A DNA stretch of 64,000 bases, taken from the NCBI RefSeq assembly GCF_900176645.1, contig NZ_FXAN01000004.1:62001-126000 (forward strand). Reading direction: 5' to 3'. Origin of the DNA: Burkholderia singularis (GTDB lineage: Bacteria; Pseudomonadota; Gammaproteobacteria; Burkholderiales; Burkholderiaceae). The notes under the pieces were generated by a model. It had not been told where the DNA came from. It saw only the letters and a program-made list of their open reading frames with translations, and did not search any database. Position 1 is the stretch's first letter. Each line of letters begins with the position of its first letter. The position numbers were made by a program, and so were the translations under genes. Below, piece after piece: positions 49,215 to 58,706 of the stretch.

Positions 49215-50405
49215 ATGACCCGTTCAAGTTCGTTGCATGCCCATGAGGGCAAGTCAAACGGCGACGATTATAGCCCAAGCGACAATCCCGCCGACGCATC
49301 TGCCGGCGATTCGCTCGACGACGATTTGGCGAGCGACGCGTTCGGCGCGTCCGCCGGCGCCGGCACGGGCGGTAACGCGCCGCGCACGGTCGAGGTGCCG
49401 CCCGCGCTCGCCGGCGAGCGGCTCGACAAGGCGCTCGCCCAGCTTTTTCCCGAGTTTTCGCGCAGCCGCCTGCAGCAGTGGATCGAATCGTCGCGCGTGC
49501 GCATCGACGGCGCGCCCGCGAAAATCCGTCAGCCGGTGCCGCTTGGCGCGACCATCGAGCTTATCCCGGAGCTGCTGCCCGAGCAGCTCGCGTTCGCGCC
49601 GGAGCCGGTGCCGCTCGCGATCGTCTACGAGGACGATACGCTCGTCGTGATCGACAAGCCGGCCGGACTCGTCGTCCATCCCGCCGCGGGCAACTGGGGC
49701 GGCACGCTGCTCAACGGCCTGTTGCATCGCTACGGCGACGCGGCGGCCGGGCTGCCGCGCGCAGGCATCGTGCATCGCCTCGACAAGGAAACGTCGGGGC
49801 TGATGGTCGTCGCGCGCACGCTTGCCGCGCAAACCGATCTGGTGCGCCAGTTGCAGGCGCGCACGGTAAAGCGCCGCTATTTCGCGCTCGCGTGGGGACG
49901 CATGCCCGACGAGGGGACGATCGATGCGCCGATCGGCCGCGATCCGCGCGAGCGCACGCGCATGGCGGTCGTGACGGGCGCGGCGGGCAAGCCCGCGCGC
50001 ACGCACTTCCGGACCATCGACACGACGCTGTGGGAGCGTCAGCCGGTATCGGCGATCCATTGCGATCTCGAAACCGGCCGCACGCATCAGATCCGCGTGC
50101 ATTGCGCGCACGCCGGGCATCCGCTGCTGGGCGATCCGGTATATGGCCGCGCGCGCGGCAAGCGCTCGGTCGCGGCATTGCCGGGCGGCTTCGCGCGGCA
50201 GGCGCTGCATGCGTGGCGGCTCGGTCTCGTGCATCCGGCAACGGGCCGCGCGATGCAGTGGCGCGCGCCGCTGCCGGACGATCTCGCGGCGCTCGTCGAC
50301 GCACTCGGCTTCGGCGCGGACGACGGGGAATTCGGTGACGACGGCGCGGTCTATGACGACGGTTACGATGACGGCATGCCCTATGCCGACGACGATGAGG
50401 ATTGA
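49215..50405 (+). CDS. rluD: 23S rRNA pseudouridine synthase RluD
   Basis: A 396-residue protein with a low-complexity acidic N-terminus (about 1-55), an S4 RNA-binding domain ([20 protein letters not shown]) and the catalytic domain with Asp in [11 protein letters not shown]. The order next to bamD is conserved; RluD makes pseudouridines 1911, 1915 and 1917 in 23S helix 69. The C-terminal 30 residues are very acidic. No clear Shine-Dalgarno is seen. The gene is followed after 6 bases by pgeF. Confidence 0.93.
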   Translation: MTRSSSLHAHEGKSNGDDYSPSDNPADASAGDSLDDDLASDAFGASAGAGTGGNAPRTVEVPPALAGERLDKALAQLFPEFSRSRLQQWIESSRVRIDGAPAKIRQPVPLGATIELIPELLPEQLAFAPEPVPLAIVYEDDTLVVIDKPAGLVVHPAAGNWGGTLLNGLLHRYGDAAAGLPRAGIVHRLDKETSGLMVVARTLAAQTDLVRQLQARTVKRRYFALAWGRMPDEGTIDAPIGRDPRERTRMAVVTGAAGKPARTHFRTIDTTLWERQPVSAIHCDLETGRTHQIRVHCAHAGHPLLGDPVYGRARGKRSVAALPGGFARQALHAWRLGLVHPATGRAMQWRAPLPDDLAALVDALGFGADDGEFGDDGAVYDDGYDDGMPYADDDED

Positions 50406-50411
50406 TTGCCG

Positions 50412-51254
50412 ATGACGATGCCGCGCCCGCTGACCCTCGCCGATTGCGTGCAACCCGACTGGGGCGCGCCGCCGCGCGTGCATGCGCTGGTGTCGACCCG
50501 TAACGGCGGCGTGAGCGCGCCGCCGTATGGCGGCTGGCGCGACGCACGCGAAGTCGCGGGCGGGATGAACCTAGGCTTTCATACCGGCGACGATCCGGCG
50601 CACGTCGCCGCGAACCGCGCGCGCCTGCTCGCGCTGACCGGCCAGCCGCACGCCGCGTGGCTCGAACAGGTTCACGGCACGGACGTCGTGCGCGCGGACG
50701 ACGCGCTCGCCGGCGCGACCGACGGCAGCGCTCGCGTCGTGCGGGCCGACGCGAGCGTGACCGCGACGCCGGGCGCCGTTTGCGTCGTGATGGTCGCCGA
50801 TTGTCTGCCGGTGTTGTTATGCGACGGCGCGGGCCGGGCCGTCGGCGCCGCGCATGCGGGCTGGCGCGGGCTCGCGGCGGGGATCGTCGAGAAGACGGCT
50901 GAGCGCGTCGCGCAGTTGGCGGGGTGCGATGCCGGCGGATTGCTCGCGTACCTCGGCCCCGCGATCGGGCCGGCGGCGTTCGAAGTCGGCGCGGATGTGC
51001 GCGCGGCTTTCCTGGCCGCGGCGCAGCTTGCCGATTATGCGGCAACCGATCGCGCGTTCGTCCCGCAAGCGGCGGCTCCCGGCAAGTATTGGGCGGATCT
51101 CTATGCGCTTGCGCGCCTGCGCTTGGCGCGCGCAGGCGTCATGCGCGTGAGCGGCGGCGGCGCATGCACGCTGAGCGAACGCGAGCGGTTCTACTCTTAC
51201 CGGCGCGATCGCGTGACTGGCCGGATGGCCGCGATGATCTGGCTGACCGAATGA
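50412..51254 (+). CDS. pgeF: Peptidoglycan editing factor PgeF (YfiH, laccase-domain) family
   Basis: The 280-residue protein has the Cu-oxidase-4 signatures: VSTRNGGVS, MNLGFHTGDDP, WLEQVHGTDV, VMVADCLPVLLCD and AAHAGWRGLAAGI. The conserved Cys and His residues are present. E. coli PgeF removes L-serine wrongly added to UDP-MurNAc; other members act as purine nucleoside phosphorylases. The ATG at 50412 is preferred to the TTG at 50406; an ATG at 50418 is also possible. Cotranscribed with rluD. Confidence 0.92.
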   Translation: MTMPRPLTLADCVQPDWGAPPRVHALVSTRNGGVSAPPYGGWRDAREVAGGMNLGFHTGDDPAHVAANRARLLALTGQPHAAWLEQVHGTDVVRADDALAGATDGSARVVRADASVTATPGAVCVVMVADCLPVLLCDGAGRAVGAAHAGWRGLAAGIVEKTAERVAQLAGCDAGGLLAYLGPAIGPAAFEVGADVRAAFLAAAQLADYAATDRAFVPQAAAPGKYWADLYALARLRLARAGVMRVSGGGACTLSERERFYSYRRDRVTGRMAAMIWLTE

Positions 51255-51656
51255 CGGCCGCGCGCGGCATACCGCGATGATTTCCGCGCAGCGCCGAAAG
51301 AATATTTTCATGCTTGGTGGGATATATTGCTGCGGTGCTTCGCGCGATTATTATCATTGAATTTGTTTAAACTCCGATCGGTCGTCATTGCTTGTCGTTA
51401 CAGGCCGCGCGCGATTTTTGCAACGATTTGTTCCGGTTTGCGAAGTATTTTGACTCGCACGTTATCGGAGGTGACGCGTTACATGGGGAAAACGATAATG
51501 ATAAAACTACCGCACTGCGGCAGAATCTGAAGCCATGTGTCACGAGACGATCGTCCGACTCGATGGCACGTGATAATAGGATGGTCGACATCGAGCGGCT
51601 CGAGCAGGATTCCCGGGGTCTCGCAGGAATATCGAGGAAACACCGTTAAGGCAGGT
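51255..51656. promoter_or_regulatory. phaC upstream region, relatively AT-rich, no gene
   Basis: This 400-base gap is richer in A/T than the flanking genes between about 51300 and 51510. It has TTGACT at 51450-51455 without a partner -10 at normal spacing, and a CTGC-1-GCAG palindrome at 51515-51523. PhaR-type repressors bind short TGC-rich repeats, so that palindrome is a candidate only. No open frame looks native. Confidence 0.4.
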
Positions 51657-53564
51657 ATGACAGCACCGAAACAAACGTCGACATCCACTCACACGGATAC
51701 TGAGCAAACCCACGAGTCAACCGGATCGGCGGCTCGACCTGATACCGCGTGGTTCGACGCGGCCCGGCCCATGCAACAGATGGTCGACGCATGGCTGAAT
51801 GCGTGGCGCGGCTTCGCCGAGCCGGCCCGCGCGGCTGCCGGCGGCGCTCAGCCGGCGTGGACCTGGCCGAATCAGCCGTTTGCGTTGCCGTTCGCGATGC
51901 CGCCGATGCCAAACTGGTCCGGCGCGGCTGCGCCGTTTCCCGCGGCCATTGCCGGTTTCGCGCCGCTCGCGTCGGTGCCGCCCGCGCGGCTGCAACAGTT
52001 GCAAGCCGATTATTCGCGCGATTGCCTGGCGCTGCTTCAGCTGGCAACGGCTGCGACCCCGGCGCTACCCGAACTGAAGGACCGGCGCTTCAGCTCGGAG
52101 GCGTGGAAGGGCTCGCCGGCGCACACGTTCGCTGCTGCATGGTATCTGCTGAATGCGCGCTACCTGCAGGCGCTGGCCGAATCGCTCGAAACCGATCCGA
52201 AAACGCGCGAGCGCATCCGCTTCGCGGTCGAGCAATGGACGGCGGCTGCGGCGCCGAGCAATTTCCTCGCGCTCAATCCGGATGCTCAGAAGAATGTGAT
52301 CGATACGCAGGGCGAGAGCCTGCTGCTCGGCATGATGAACCTGTTCTCGGACCTGCAGCGCGGCAAGGTCTCGCAGACGGACGAATCGCAGTTCGTCGTC
52401 GGCAAGGATCTCGCCGTGACGCCAGGCGCGGTGATTTACGAGAACGACCTGATTCAGCTCATCCAGTACAAGCCATTGACGACGACCGTGTTCGAGCGGC
52501 CGCTGCTCATCGTGCCGCCGTGTATCAACAAGTTCTACATCCTCGATCTGCGGCCGCAGAGTTCGCTCGTCGAGCATGCGCTGACGAGCGGCCATCCGGT
52601 CTATTTGATTTCGTGGCGCAACGCGGATGCGTCGATCGCGCACAAGACCTGGGACGATTACATCGACGAAGGACTGCTTGCCGCGATTGACGTGGTCCAG
52701 CAAGTGAGCGGACGCGAGCAGATCAACACGCTCGGCTTTTGCGTCGGCGGCACGCTGCTGGCAACGGCGCTCGCCGTGCTCGCTGCGCGCGGCGAGCATC
52801 CGGCCGCGTCGATGACGCTGCTTACCGCGATGCTCGATTTTTCCGACACGGGCATTCTCGACGTGTTCGTCGACGAAGCGCACGTGCAACTGCGCGAGCA
52901 GACGATCGGCGGCAAGAATGGCGGACAGCCGGGCCTGATGCGCGGTATCGAATTCGCCAATACGTTCTCGTTCCTGCGGCCCAACGATCTGTTCTGGAAC
53001 TACGTCGTCGACAACTATCTGAAGGGCCGCACGCCTGCGCCGTTCGATCTGCTGTACTGGAACAGCGATTCGACGAATCTGCCCGGGCCGATGTATGCGT
53101 GGTATCTGCGCCATACCTATCTCGAGAACAAGCTGCGTGAACCCGATGCGCTGATGGTATGCGGCGAGAGCGTCGATCTGTCGAGAATCGACGTGCCGAC
53201 CTTCATCTACGGCTCGCGCGAAGACCACATCGTGCCGTGGCGAACCGCGTATGCGTCGACGTCGCTGCTCACCGGCCCGCTGACGTTCGTGCTCGGCGCA
53301 TCGGGCCACGTCGCTGGCGTCATCAATCCGCCGGCGAAGAATAAACGCAGCTACTGGACCTACGACGTTCCGGCCAAGGCGCTGCCCGAATCGGGGGACG
53401 ACTGGTTCGATGCGGCGACCGAGCATCCGGGAAGCTGGTGGCCCGAATGGACCGCGTGGCTCGACCAATACGGCGGCCGCAAGGTGAAGCCGCGCGCGCT
53501 TGGCTCGGCGAGTTTTCCGGTGATCGAGCCCGCGCCCGGCCGGTATGTGATGCAACGCGATTGA
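51657..53564 (+). CDS. phaC: Class I poly(3-hydroxyalkanoate) synthase
   Basis: The 635-residue enzyme has the lipase-like box GFCVGG with catalytic Cys362, the conserved N-terminal synthase segment (VDTQGE-like DTQGESLLLGMMNLFSDL), Asp in GSREDHIVPW and His in GASGHVAGVINPP. It polymerises (R)-3-hydroxyacyl-CoA to PHB granules. It is somewhat longer than the 589-residue C. necator protein, owing to a Pro/Ala-rich N-terminus. The ATG at 51657 has AAGGCAGG just upstream. First of phaC-phaA-phaB-phaR. Confidence 0.97.
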   Translation: MTAPKQTSTSTHTDTEQTHESTGSAARPDTAWFDAARPMQQMVDAWLNAWRGFAEPARAAAGGAQPAWTWPNQPFALPFAMPPMPNWSGAAAPFPAAIAGFAPLASVPPARLQQLQADYSRDCLALLQLATAATPALPELKDRRFSSEAWKGSPAHTFAAAWYLLNARYLQALAESLETDPKTRERIRFAVEQWTAAAAPSNFLALNPDAQKNVIDTQGESLLLGMMNLFSDLQRGKVSQTDESQFVVGKDLAVTPGAVIYENDLIQLIQYKPLTTTVFERPLLIVPPCINKFYILDLRPQSSLVEHALTSGHPVYLISWRNADASIAHKTWDDYIDEGLLAAIDVVQQVSGREQINTLGFCVGGTLLATALAVLAARGEHPAASMTLLTAMLDFSDTGILDVFVDEAHVQLREQTIGGKNGGQPGLMRGIEFANTFSFLRPNDLFWNYVVDNYLKGRTPAPFDLLYWNSDSTNLPGPMYAWYLRHTYLENKLREPDALMVCGESVDLSRIDVPTFIYGSREDHIVPWRTAYASTSLLTGPLTFVLGASGHVAGVINPPAKNKRSYWTYDVPAKALPESGDDWFDAATEHPGSWWPEWTAWLDQYGGRKVKPRALGSASFPVIEPAPGRYVMQRD

Positions 53565-53660
53565 CGAACGGCGGAAGGCGGCGCACGCTTTCCGACGCGA
53601 CCGTTTTTTTGACAGGGCGGCCATGGCGCGCGGCGCCAAGTTCGCCCGGAGGACAGTGAG

Positions 53661-54842
53661 ATGACAGACGTAGTGATCGTATCGGCCGCGCGCACCGCGG
53701 TCGGCAAGTTCGGTGGTTCGCTCGCGAAGATTGCCGCGCCCAAGCTCGGCGCAACCGTGATTCGCGCGGTGCTCGAGCGGGCCGGCGTGAAACCCGAGCT
53801 GGTCAGCGAAGTGATCATGGGCCAGGTGCTGACCGCGGGCTCGGGCCAGAATCCGGCACGCCAGGCGCTGATCGCGGCGGGATTGCCGAACGCGGTGCCG
53901 GGCATGACGATCAACAAGGTGTGCGGCTCGGGCCTGAAGGCCGTGATGCTGGCGGCGAACGCGATCGTGGCGGGTGACGCGGAAATCGTCGTCGCGGGCG
54001 GCCAGGAGAACATGAGCGCCGCGCCGCATGTGCTGCCGGGCTCGCGCGACGGTTTCAGGATGGGCGATGCGAAGCTGGTCGACACCATGATCGTCGACGG
54101 CCTGTGGGATGTCTACAACCAGTACCACATGGGCATCACCGCGGAAAACGTCGCGAAGGAGCACGGCATCACGCGCGAAGAGCAGGACAAGTTCGCCGCG
54201 CTGTCGCAGAACAAGGCGGAAGCGGCGCAGAAGGCCGGGCGTTTCGACGACGAGATCGTGCCGATCGAGATCCCGCAAAAGAAGGGTGAGCCGGTGCGCT
54301 TTGCGACCGACGAGTTCGTGCGCCACGGCGTGACGGCCGAATCGCTCGCGGGCCTGAAGCCCGCGTTCGCGAAGGACGGCACGGTGACGGCCGCGAACGC
54401 GTCCGGCATCAATGACGGCGCGGCCGCGGTGCTCGTGATGTCGGCGCAGAAGGCCGACGCGCTTGGCCTGAAGCCGCTTGCGCGGATCAAGGCTTACGCC
54501 AACGCGGGTGTCGATCCCAGCGTGATGGGGATCGGCCCGGTGCCGGCGTCGCGCCGTTGTCTCGAGCGCGCCGGCTGGTCGGTGGGCGATCTCGATCTGA
54601 TGGAAATCAACGAAGCGTTCGCCGCGCAGGCGCTCGCGGTGAACAAGCAGATGGGCTGGGACACGTCGAAGATCAACGTGAACGGCGGCGCGATCGCGAT
54701 CGGTCATCCGATTGGCGCATCGGGTTGCCGGATCCTCGTCACGCTGCTGCACGAAATGCAGAAACGCGATGCGAAGCGGGGCTTGGCGTCGCTGTGCATC
54801 GGCGGCGGAATGGGCGTCGCGCTCGCGCTCGAGCGCCCGTGA
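53661..54842 (+). CDS. phaA: Acetyl-CoA acetyltransferase (beta-ketothiolase PhaA)
   Basis: The 393-residue thiolase has nucleophile Cys88 ([11 protein letters not shown]), His in [12 protein letters not shown] and the second Cys in [12 protein letters not shown]. It condenses two acetyl-CoA to acetoacetyl-CoA for PHB. GGAGGA lies upstream of the ATG. Its place between phaC and phaB identifies it as phaA. Confidence 0.96.
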   Translation: MTDVVIVSAARTAVGKFGGSLAKIAAPKLGATVIRAVLERAGVKPELVSEVIMGQVLTAGSGQNPARQALIAAGLPNAVPGMTINKVCGSGLKAVMLAANAIVAGDAEIVVAGGQENMSAAPHVLPGSRDGFRMGDAKLVDTMIVDGLWDVYNQYHMGITAENVAKEHGITREEQDKFAALSQNKAEAAQKAGRFDDEIVPIEIPQKKGEPVRFATDEFVRHGVTAESLAGLKPAFAKDGTVTAANASGINDGAAAVLVMSAQKADALGLKPLARIKAYANAGVDPSVMGIGPVPASRRCLERAGWSVGDLDLMEINEAFAAQALAVNKQMGWDTSKINVNGGAIAIGHPIGASGCRILVTLLHEMQKRDAKRGLASLCIGGGMGVALALERP

Positions 54843-54956
54843 TGTGATGCATGCGCGCGCCGGTCAGGCCACACCGTCGCGCGCGCTCCGACTGACGGCA
54901 AAGAGGCAGAGAGGCCGCCGCCCGGCGCCTCTCAAAATGATAAGGGAGTGATGTCT

Positions 54957-55697
54957 ATGTCACAGCGAATTGCTTACGTAACCGGCGGAATGGGTGGTAT
55001 CGGCACGAGCATCTGCCAGCGCCTGCACAAGGACGGCTTCAAGGTGATCGCGGGCTGCGGCCCGAATTCGCCGCGCCGCGTGAAATGGCTCGACGATCAG
55101 AAGGCGCTCGGCTTCGATTTCTATGCGTCCGAAGGCAATGTCGGCGATTGGGATTCGACGAAGCAGGCGTTCGACAAGGTGAAGGCCGAGATCGGCGAGG
55201 TGGATGTGCTCGTCAACAATGCGGGCATCACGCGCGATGTCGTGTTCCGCAAGATGACGCGCGAAGACTGGACGGCCGTGATCGACACGAATCTGACGAG
55301 CCTCTTCAACGTGACGAAGCAGGTGATCGACGGGATGGTCGAGCGCGGCTGGGGGCGGATCATCAATATCTCGTCGGTGAACGGCCAGAAAGGTCAGTTC
55401 GGCCAAACCAATTATTCGACTGCGAAAGCGGGCATTCACGGCTTCACGATGTCGCTTGCGCAGGAAGTCGCGACGAAGGGCGTGACGGTCAATACGGTGT
55501 CGCCCGGCTACATCGGCACCGATATGGTGAAGGCGATCCGCCCGGACGTGCTCGAGAAGATCGTCGCGACGATCCCGGTGCGCCGGTTGGGCTCGCCCGA
55601 CGAGATCGGCTCGATCGTCGCGTGGCTGGCATCAGAGGAATCCGGTTTCGCGACGGGCGCCGACTTCTCGCTGAACGGCGGCTTGCATATGGGCTGA
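54957..55697 (+). CDS. phaB: Acetoacetyl-CoA reductase PhaB
   Basis: The 246-residue short-chain dehydrogenase has the NADPH-binding VTGGMGGIGTSIC, NNAGITRD and the catalytic YSTAKAG. It has the same length as the C. necator enzyme, and makes (R)-3-hydroxybutyryl-CoA. The ATG at 54957 is chosen because AGGGAG lies 8 bases upstream; the ATG at 54951 and GTG at 54948 are too close to it. Confidence 0.96.
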   Translation: MSQRIAYVTGGMGGIGTSICQRLHKDGFKVIAGCGPNSPRRVKWLDDQKALGFDFYASEGNVGDWDSTKQAFDKVKAEIGEVDVLVNNAGITRDVVFRKMTREDWTAVIDTNLTSLFNVTKQVIDGMVERGWGRIINISSVNGQKGQFGQTNYSTAKAGIHGFTMSLAQEVATKGVTVNTVSPGYIGTDMVKAIRPDVLEKIVATIPVRRLGSPDEIGSIVAWLASEESGFATGADFSLNGGLHMG

Positions 55698-55825
55698 GCT
55701 GTGCGCTGCCGGCCGGTGTATGCCGGCCGGCCGCATGGATCGGGGTTCCGGGGACGCCGGGCGTTGCGCGATCAGGCGCGGCGCCCGCGTTGTCATTACG
55801 CGCATCAGGCGCTCAAGGGCGTTAC

Positions 55826-56392
55826 ATGACGACTACAAAGAAAACTAGCGAACGGCTGATCAAGAAGTATCCGAACCGCCGTTTGTACGATACGGAGACG
55901 AGCACCTACATTACGCTGACCGATGTGAAGCAGCTCGTGCTGGAGCAGGAGGACTTCAAGGTCATCGACGCGAAGAGCAACGAGGATCTGACGCGCAGCA
56001 TCCTGTTGCAGATCATTCTCGAAGAGGAAAGCGGCGGCGTGCCGATGTTCTCGTCATCGATGCTGTCGCAGATCATCCGTTTCTACGGGCATGCGATGCA
56101 GGGGATGATGGGCACCTATCTCGAGAAGAACATCCAGGCGTTCATCGACATTCAGGGCAAACTCGCCGAGCAATCGAAGAACCTGTATGAGAACAATGCG
56201 ATGAATCCTGAAGTCTGGTCGCAGTTCATGAACATGCAGGCGCCGATGATGCAAGGAATGATGACGAGCTACATCGAGCAGTCGAAGAACATGTTCGTAC
56301 AAATGCAGGAGCAAATGCAGAATCAGGCAAAGACGATGTTCAGCTCGTTTCCGTTCAAGCCGGTGACGTCTTCGGAGCCGGACAAGAAATAA
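55826..56392 (+). CDS. phaR: PHB synthesis repressor PhaR
   Basis: The 188-residue protein begins with the PHB/PHA accumulation regulator DNA-binding domain (LIKKYPNRRLYDTETSTYIT) and continues with the PHB-binding regions, ending in a Met/Gln-rich helix. PhaR binds both DNA and PHB granules and releases its targets, phasin genes and its own gene, when polymer forms. No phasin gene is in the window. Confidence 0.95.
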   Translation: MTTTKKTSERLIKKYPNRRLYDTETSTYITLTDVKQLVLEQEDFKVIDAKSNEDLTRSILLQIILEEESGGVPMFSSSMLSQIIRFYGHAMQGMMGTYLEKNIQAFIDIQGKLAEQSKNLYENNAMNPEVWSQFMNMQAPMMQGMMTSYIEQSKNMFVQMQEQMQNQAKTMFSSFPFKPVTSSEPDKK

Positions 56393-57037
56393 GCAGTCAC
56401 GCATTGGCGAGCCCGCACGATCGGTCGTGGCGGGCCGTCGCCGGTTTCGGGAGCCCGTTTTCCGCACGCAGTTAAGGGGCCGGGGCATGGCAGGGCGGGA
56501 GCGGCGCTCATGACCCGCTGCGCCGCCGCGCTCGCGTGACTCCGTGTTTGAGGCGCATCGCGCTGCGGGCAGCGTTGCCAGCGGGCTCCGCGCTTGGCGC
56601 GGTGCCCGCCACAACCATCGTTTTCACCCATGCGCCGCAAGCGGTTTGCGACGCGTGACGGCCTTCGGCGCGGACATTCACCGCGCGACGCGCATTTCAG
56701 TGCTCGAACATTCCATAACGCGCGGCCGGTCGAATCCGGCGCTTTGCCGCTCATGCTGCCCGCCTACTTTCGCGGCTCTGCTCGGCGGATTCCTGGAAGT
56801 TTTGCTGCGCCTTCGTCGTCATGACGCGAATGGCCGGCAGCGGTTCGTCGTCCGTTGGGGCGGTTGCTGCGCTCAGCGGCGCCGAGCGGATCGCGGCAAG
56901 CGCGCGCGGCGGCCCGGTCCGGCAGGCGCATCCGTTCGAAATCGGGACCGGGGAAATCTTGGGAAGGCGGGGGCGCAAGGTAAAATACCGATTTAGTGGC
57001 GCAGGGCGCTACGTCCCTCACAAATACGGAAGCATCG
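56393..57037. other. Gene-free region between phaR and rimO
   Basis: About 645 bases hold no convincing gene; the open frames are Arg/Ala-rich shadows. A stem GCCCGC-ACGA / TCGT-G-GCGGGC at about 56411-56435 lies soon after phaR. TAAAAT at 56981-56986 is a probable -10 for rimO. Confidence 0.55.
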
Positions 57038-58429
57038 GTGAAAAGTCATCAGGAATCAAAAGTCAACGCAGGTTCTGTGCCCAAAATCGGGATGGTGTCG
57101 CTCGGCTGCCCCAAAGCCCTCGTCGATTCCGAGCAGATCATCACGCAACTGCGCGCCGAAGGCTATGAGATCTCCGGCACCTACGACGGCGCGGATCTCG
57201 TCGTCGTCAACACCTGCGGCTTCATCGACGAAGCCGTTCAGGAAAGCCTCGATGCGATCGGCGAGGCGCTTGCCGAGAACGGCAAGGTGATTGTCACGGG
57301 CTGCCTCGGCGCGAAAAAGAGCGCGAGCGGCTCCGGACTCATCGAGGAGGTGCATCCGAAAGTGCTCGCCGTCACCGGCCCGCATGCGCTCGGCGAAGTG
57401 ATGCAGGCCGTGCATGACCACTTGCCGAAGCCGCACGATCCGTTCGTCGATCTCGTGCCCGCCGCCGGAATCAAGCTCACGCCGCGTCATTACGCATACC
57501 TGAAGATCTCCGAGGGCTGCAATCACCGCTGCACGTTCTGCATCATTCCGTCGATGCGCGGCGATCTCGTGTCGCGTCCCGTCGCCGACGTGATGCTCGA
57601 AGCGGAGAACCTGTTCAAGGCTGGCGTGAAGGAGCTGCTCGTGATTTCGCAAGACACGAGCGCATACGGCGTCGACGTCAAATACCGGATGGGGTTCTGG
57701 AACGGCAAGCCGGTCAAGACTCGGATGACCGAACTCGTCGGCGCGCTCGGCGAGCTTGCCGCACAGTACGGCGCATGGGTGCGGCTGCATTACGTGTATC
57801 CATATCCGCACGTCGACGAGATCATTCCGATGATGGCCGACGGCCCGTTCAAGGGACATCTGCTGCCGTATCTCGATGTGCCGTTCCAGCACGCGCATCC
57901 GGACGTGCTCAAGCGCATGAAGCGTCCGGCGAACGCCGAAAAGGTGCTCGAGCGCGTGCGGGCGTGGCGCGAGATTTGCCCGGACCTGACGATCCGCAGC
58001 ACGTTCATCGCGGGTTTCCCGGGCGAGACCGACGCGCAGTTCGAGACGCTGCTCGATTTCATCCGCGAGGCGGAACTCGATCGGGTCGGCTGCTTCGCTT
58101 ATTCGCCCGTCGAGGGGGCAACCGCGAACGATCTCGACGGCGCGCTGCCCGACGAGGTGCGCGAGGCTCGCCGCGCGCGTTTCATGGAGGTTGCCGAAGA
58201 GGTATCGGCCGCGCGCATCGCGCGCAAGGTGGGCAAGACGCTGAAGGTGTTGATCGACGAAGTCAACGACGAAGGCGGGATCGGACGCACCGCGGCGGAT
58301 GCGCCGGAGATCGACGGCGTCGTTTATGTCGAGCCGGCGACGAAGGCGTCTAAGCGCTACAAGGCCGGCGATTTCGTGTCGGTAAGGATCACCGGCGCCG
58401 ACGGGCACGATCTCTGGGGCGAAGTCTGA
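57038..58429 (+). CDS. rimO: Ribosomal protein S12 methylthiotransferase RimO
   Basis: A 463-residue radical-SAM methylthiotransferase. It has the N-terminal cluster Cys ([36 protein letters not shown]), the radical-SAM CxxxCxxC ([16 protein letters not shown]), and a C-terminal TRAM domain. It modifies Asp89 of S12. I prefer the GTG at 57038 (GGAAG 5 bases upstream); an in-frame GTG at 56996 lies only 9 bases after a probable -10. The gene splits the PHB genes from bktB. Confidence 0.96.
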   Translation: MKSHQESKVNAGSVPKIGMVSLGCPKALVDSEQIITQLRAEGYEISGTYDGADLVVVNTCGFIDEAVQESLDAIGEALAENGKVIVTGCLGAKKSASGSGLIEEVHPKVLAVTGPHALGEVMQAVHDHLPKPHDPFVDLVPAAGIKLTPRHYAYLKISEGCNHRCTFCIIPSMRGDLVSRPVADVMLEAENLFKAGVKELLVISQDTSAYGVDVKYRMGFWNGKPVKTRMTELVGALGELAAQYGAWVRLHYVYPYPHVDEIIPMMADGPFKGHLLPYLDVPFQHAHPDVLKRMKRPANAEKVLERVRAWREICPDLTIRSTFIAGFPGETDAQFETLLDFIREAELDRVGCFAYSPVEGATANDLDGALPDEVREARRARFMEVAEEVSAARIARKVGKTLKVLIDEVNDEGGIGRTAADAPEIDGVVYVEPATKASKRYKAGDFVSVRITGADGHDLWGEV

Positions 58430-58706
58430 CGCCATTCGGCGCCGTATGCGGGGCGCCGGGGCGGCGGCCGCCCGCGCCTCGCTCGCGCGAGCGGCTGCCC
58501 GCGCGGCGCGGGCAGCGGGACGATTCGCAAATGCGGGCGGCGTGCGGGCACCCACGGCACACAGCGAAGGCAGGCCGCCAACGCGGGCGGCGACGGCTGA
58601 CGCAAGTCCCTCGGCGGCTTGCCGAGGCAGGCGACGAATGCATCACGCGCGCGGCAAAGATCGCGCGCCCGATTGAATTTCATCGAGAGAAGAGAGGGAG
58701 GCAACG
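58430..58706. other. rimO-bktB intergenic region
   Basis: About 277 very G+C-rich bases without a gene. AGGGAGG before the bktB ATG is its Shine-Dalgarno. Confidence 0.4.

Noticed and set aside
52065-54752. An 895-residue minus-strand open frame opposite phaC and phaA
   Set aside because: It is Arg/Asp/His-rich and antisense to two well-supported genes; no domain or start signal is seen.
56751-56822. A 23-codon minus-strand frame (MTTKAQQNFQESAEQ...) in the phaR-rimO gap
   Set aside because: Its composition looks native but it is very short and has no ribosome site.
56544-56996. A 150-residue open frame in the phaR-rimO gap
   Set aside because: Composition is that of random high-GC sequence, and there is no ribosome site or recognisable motif.
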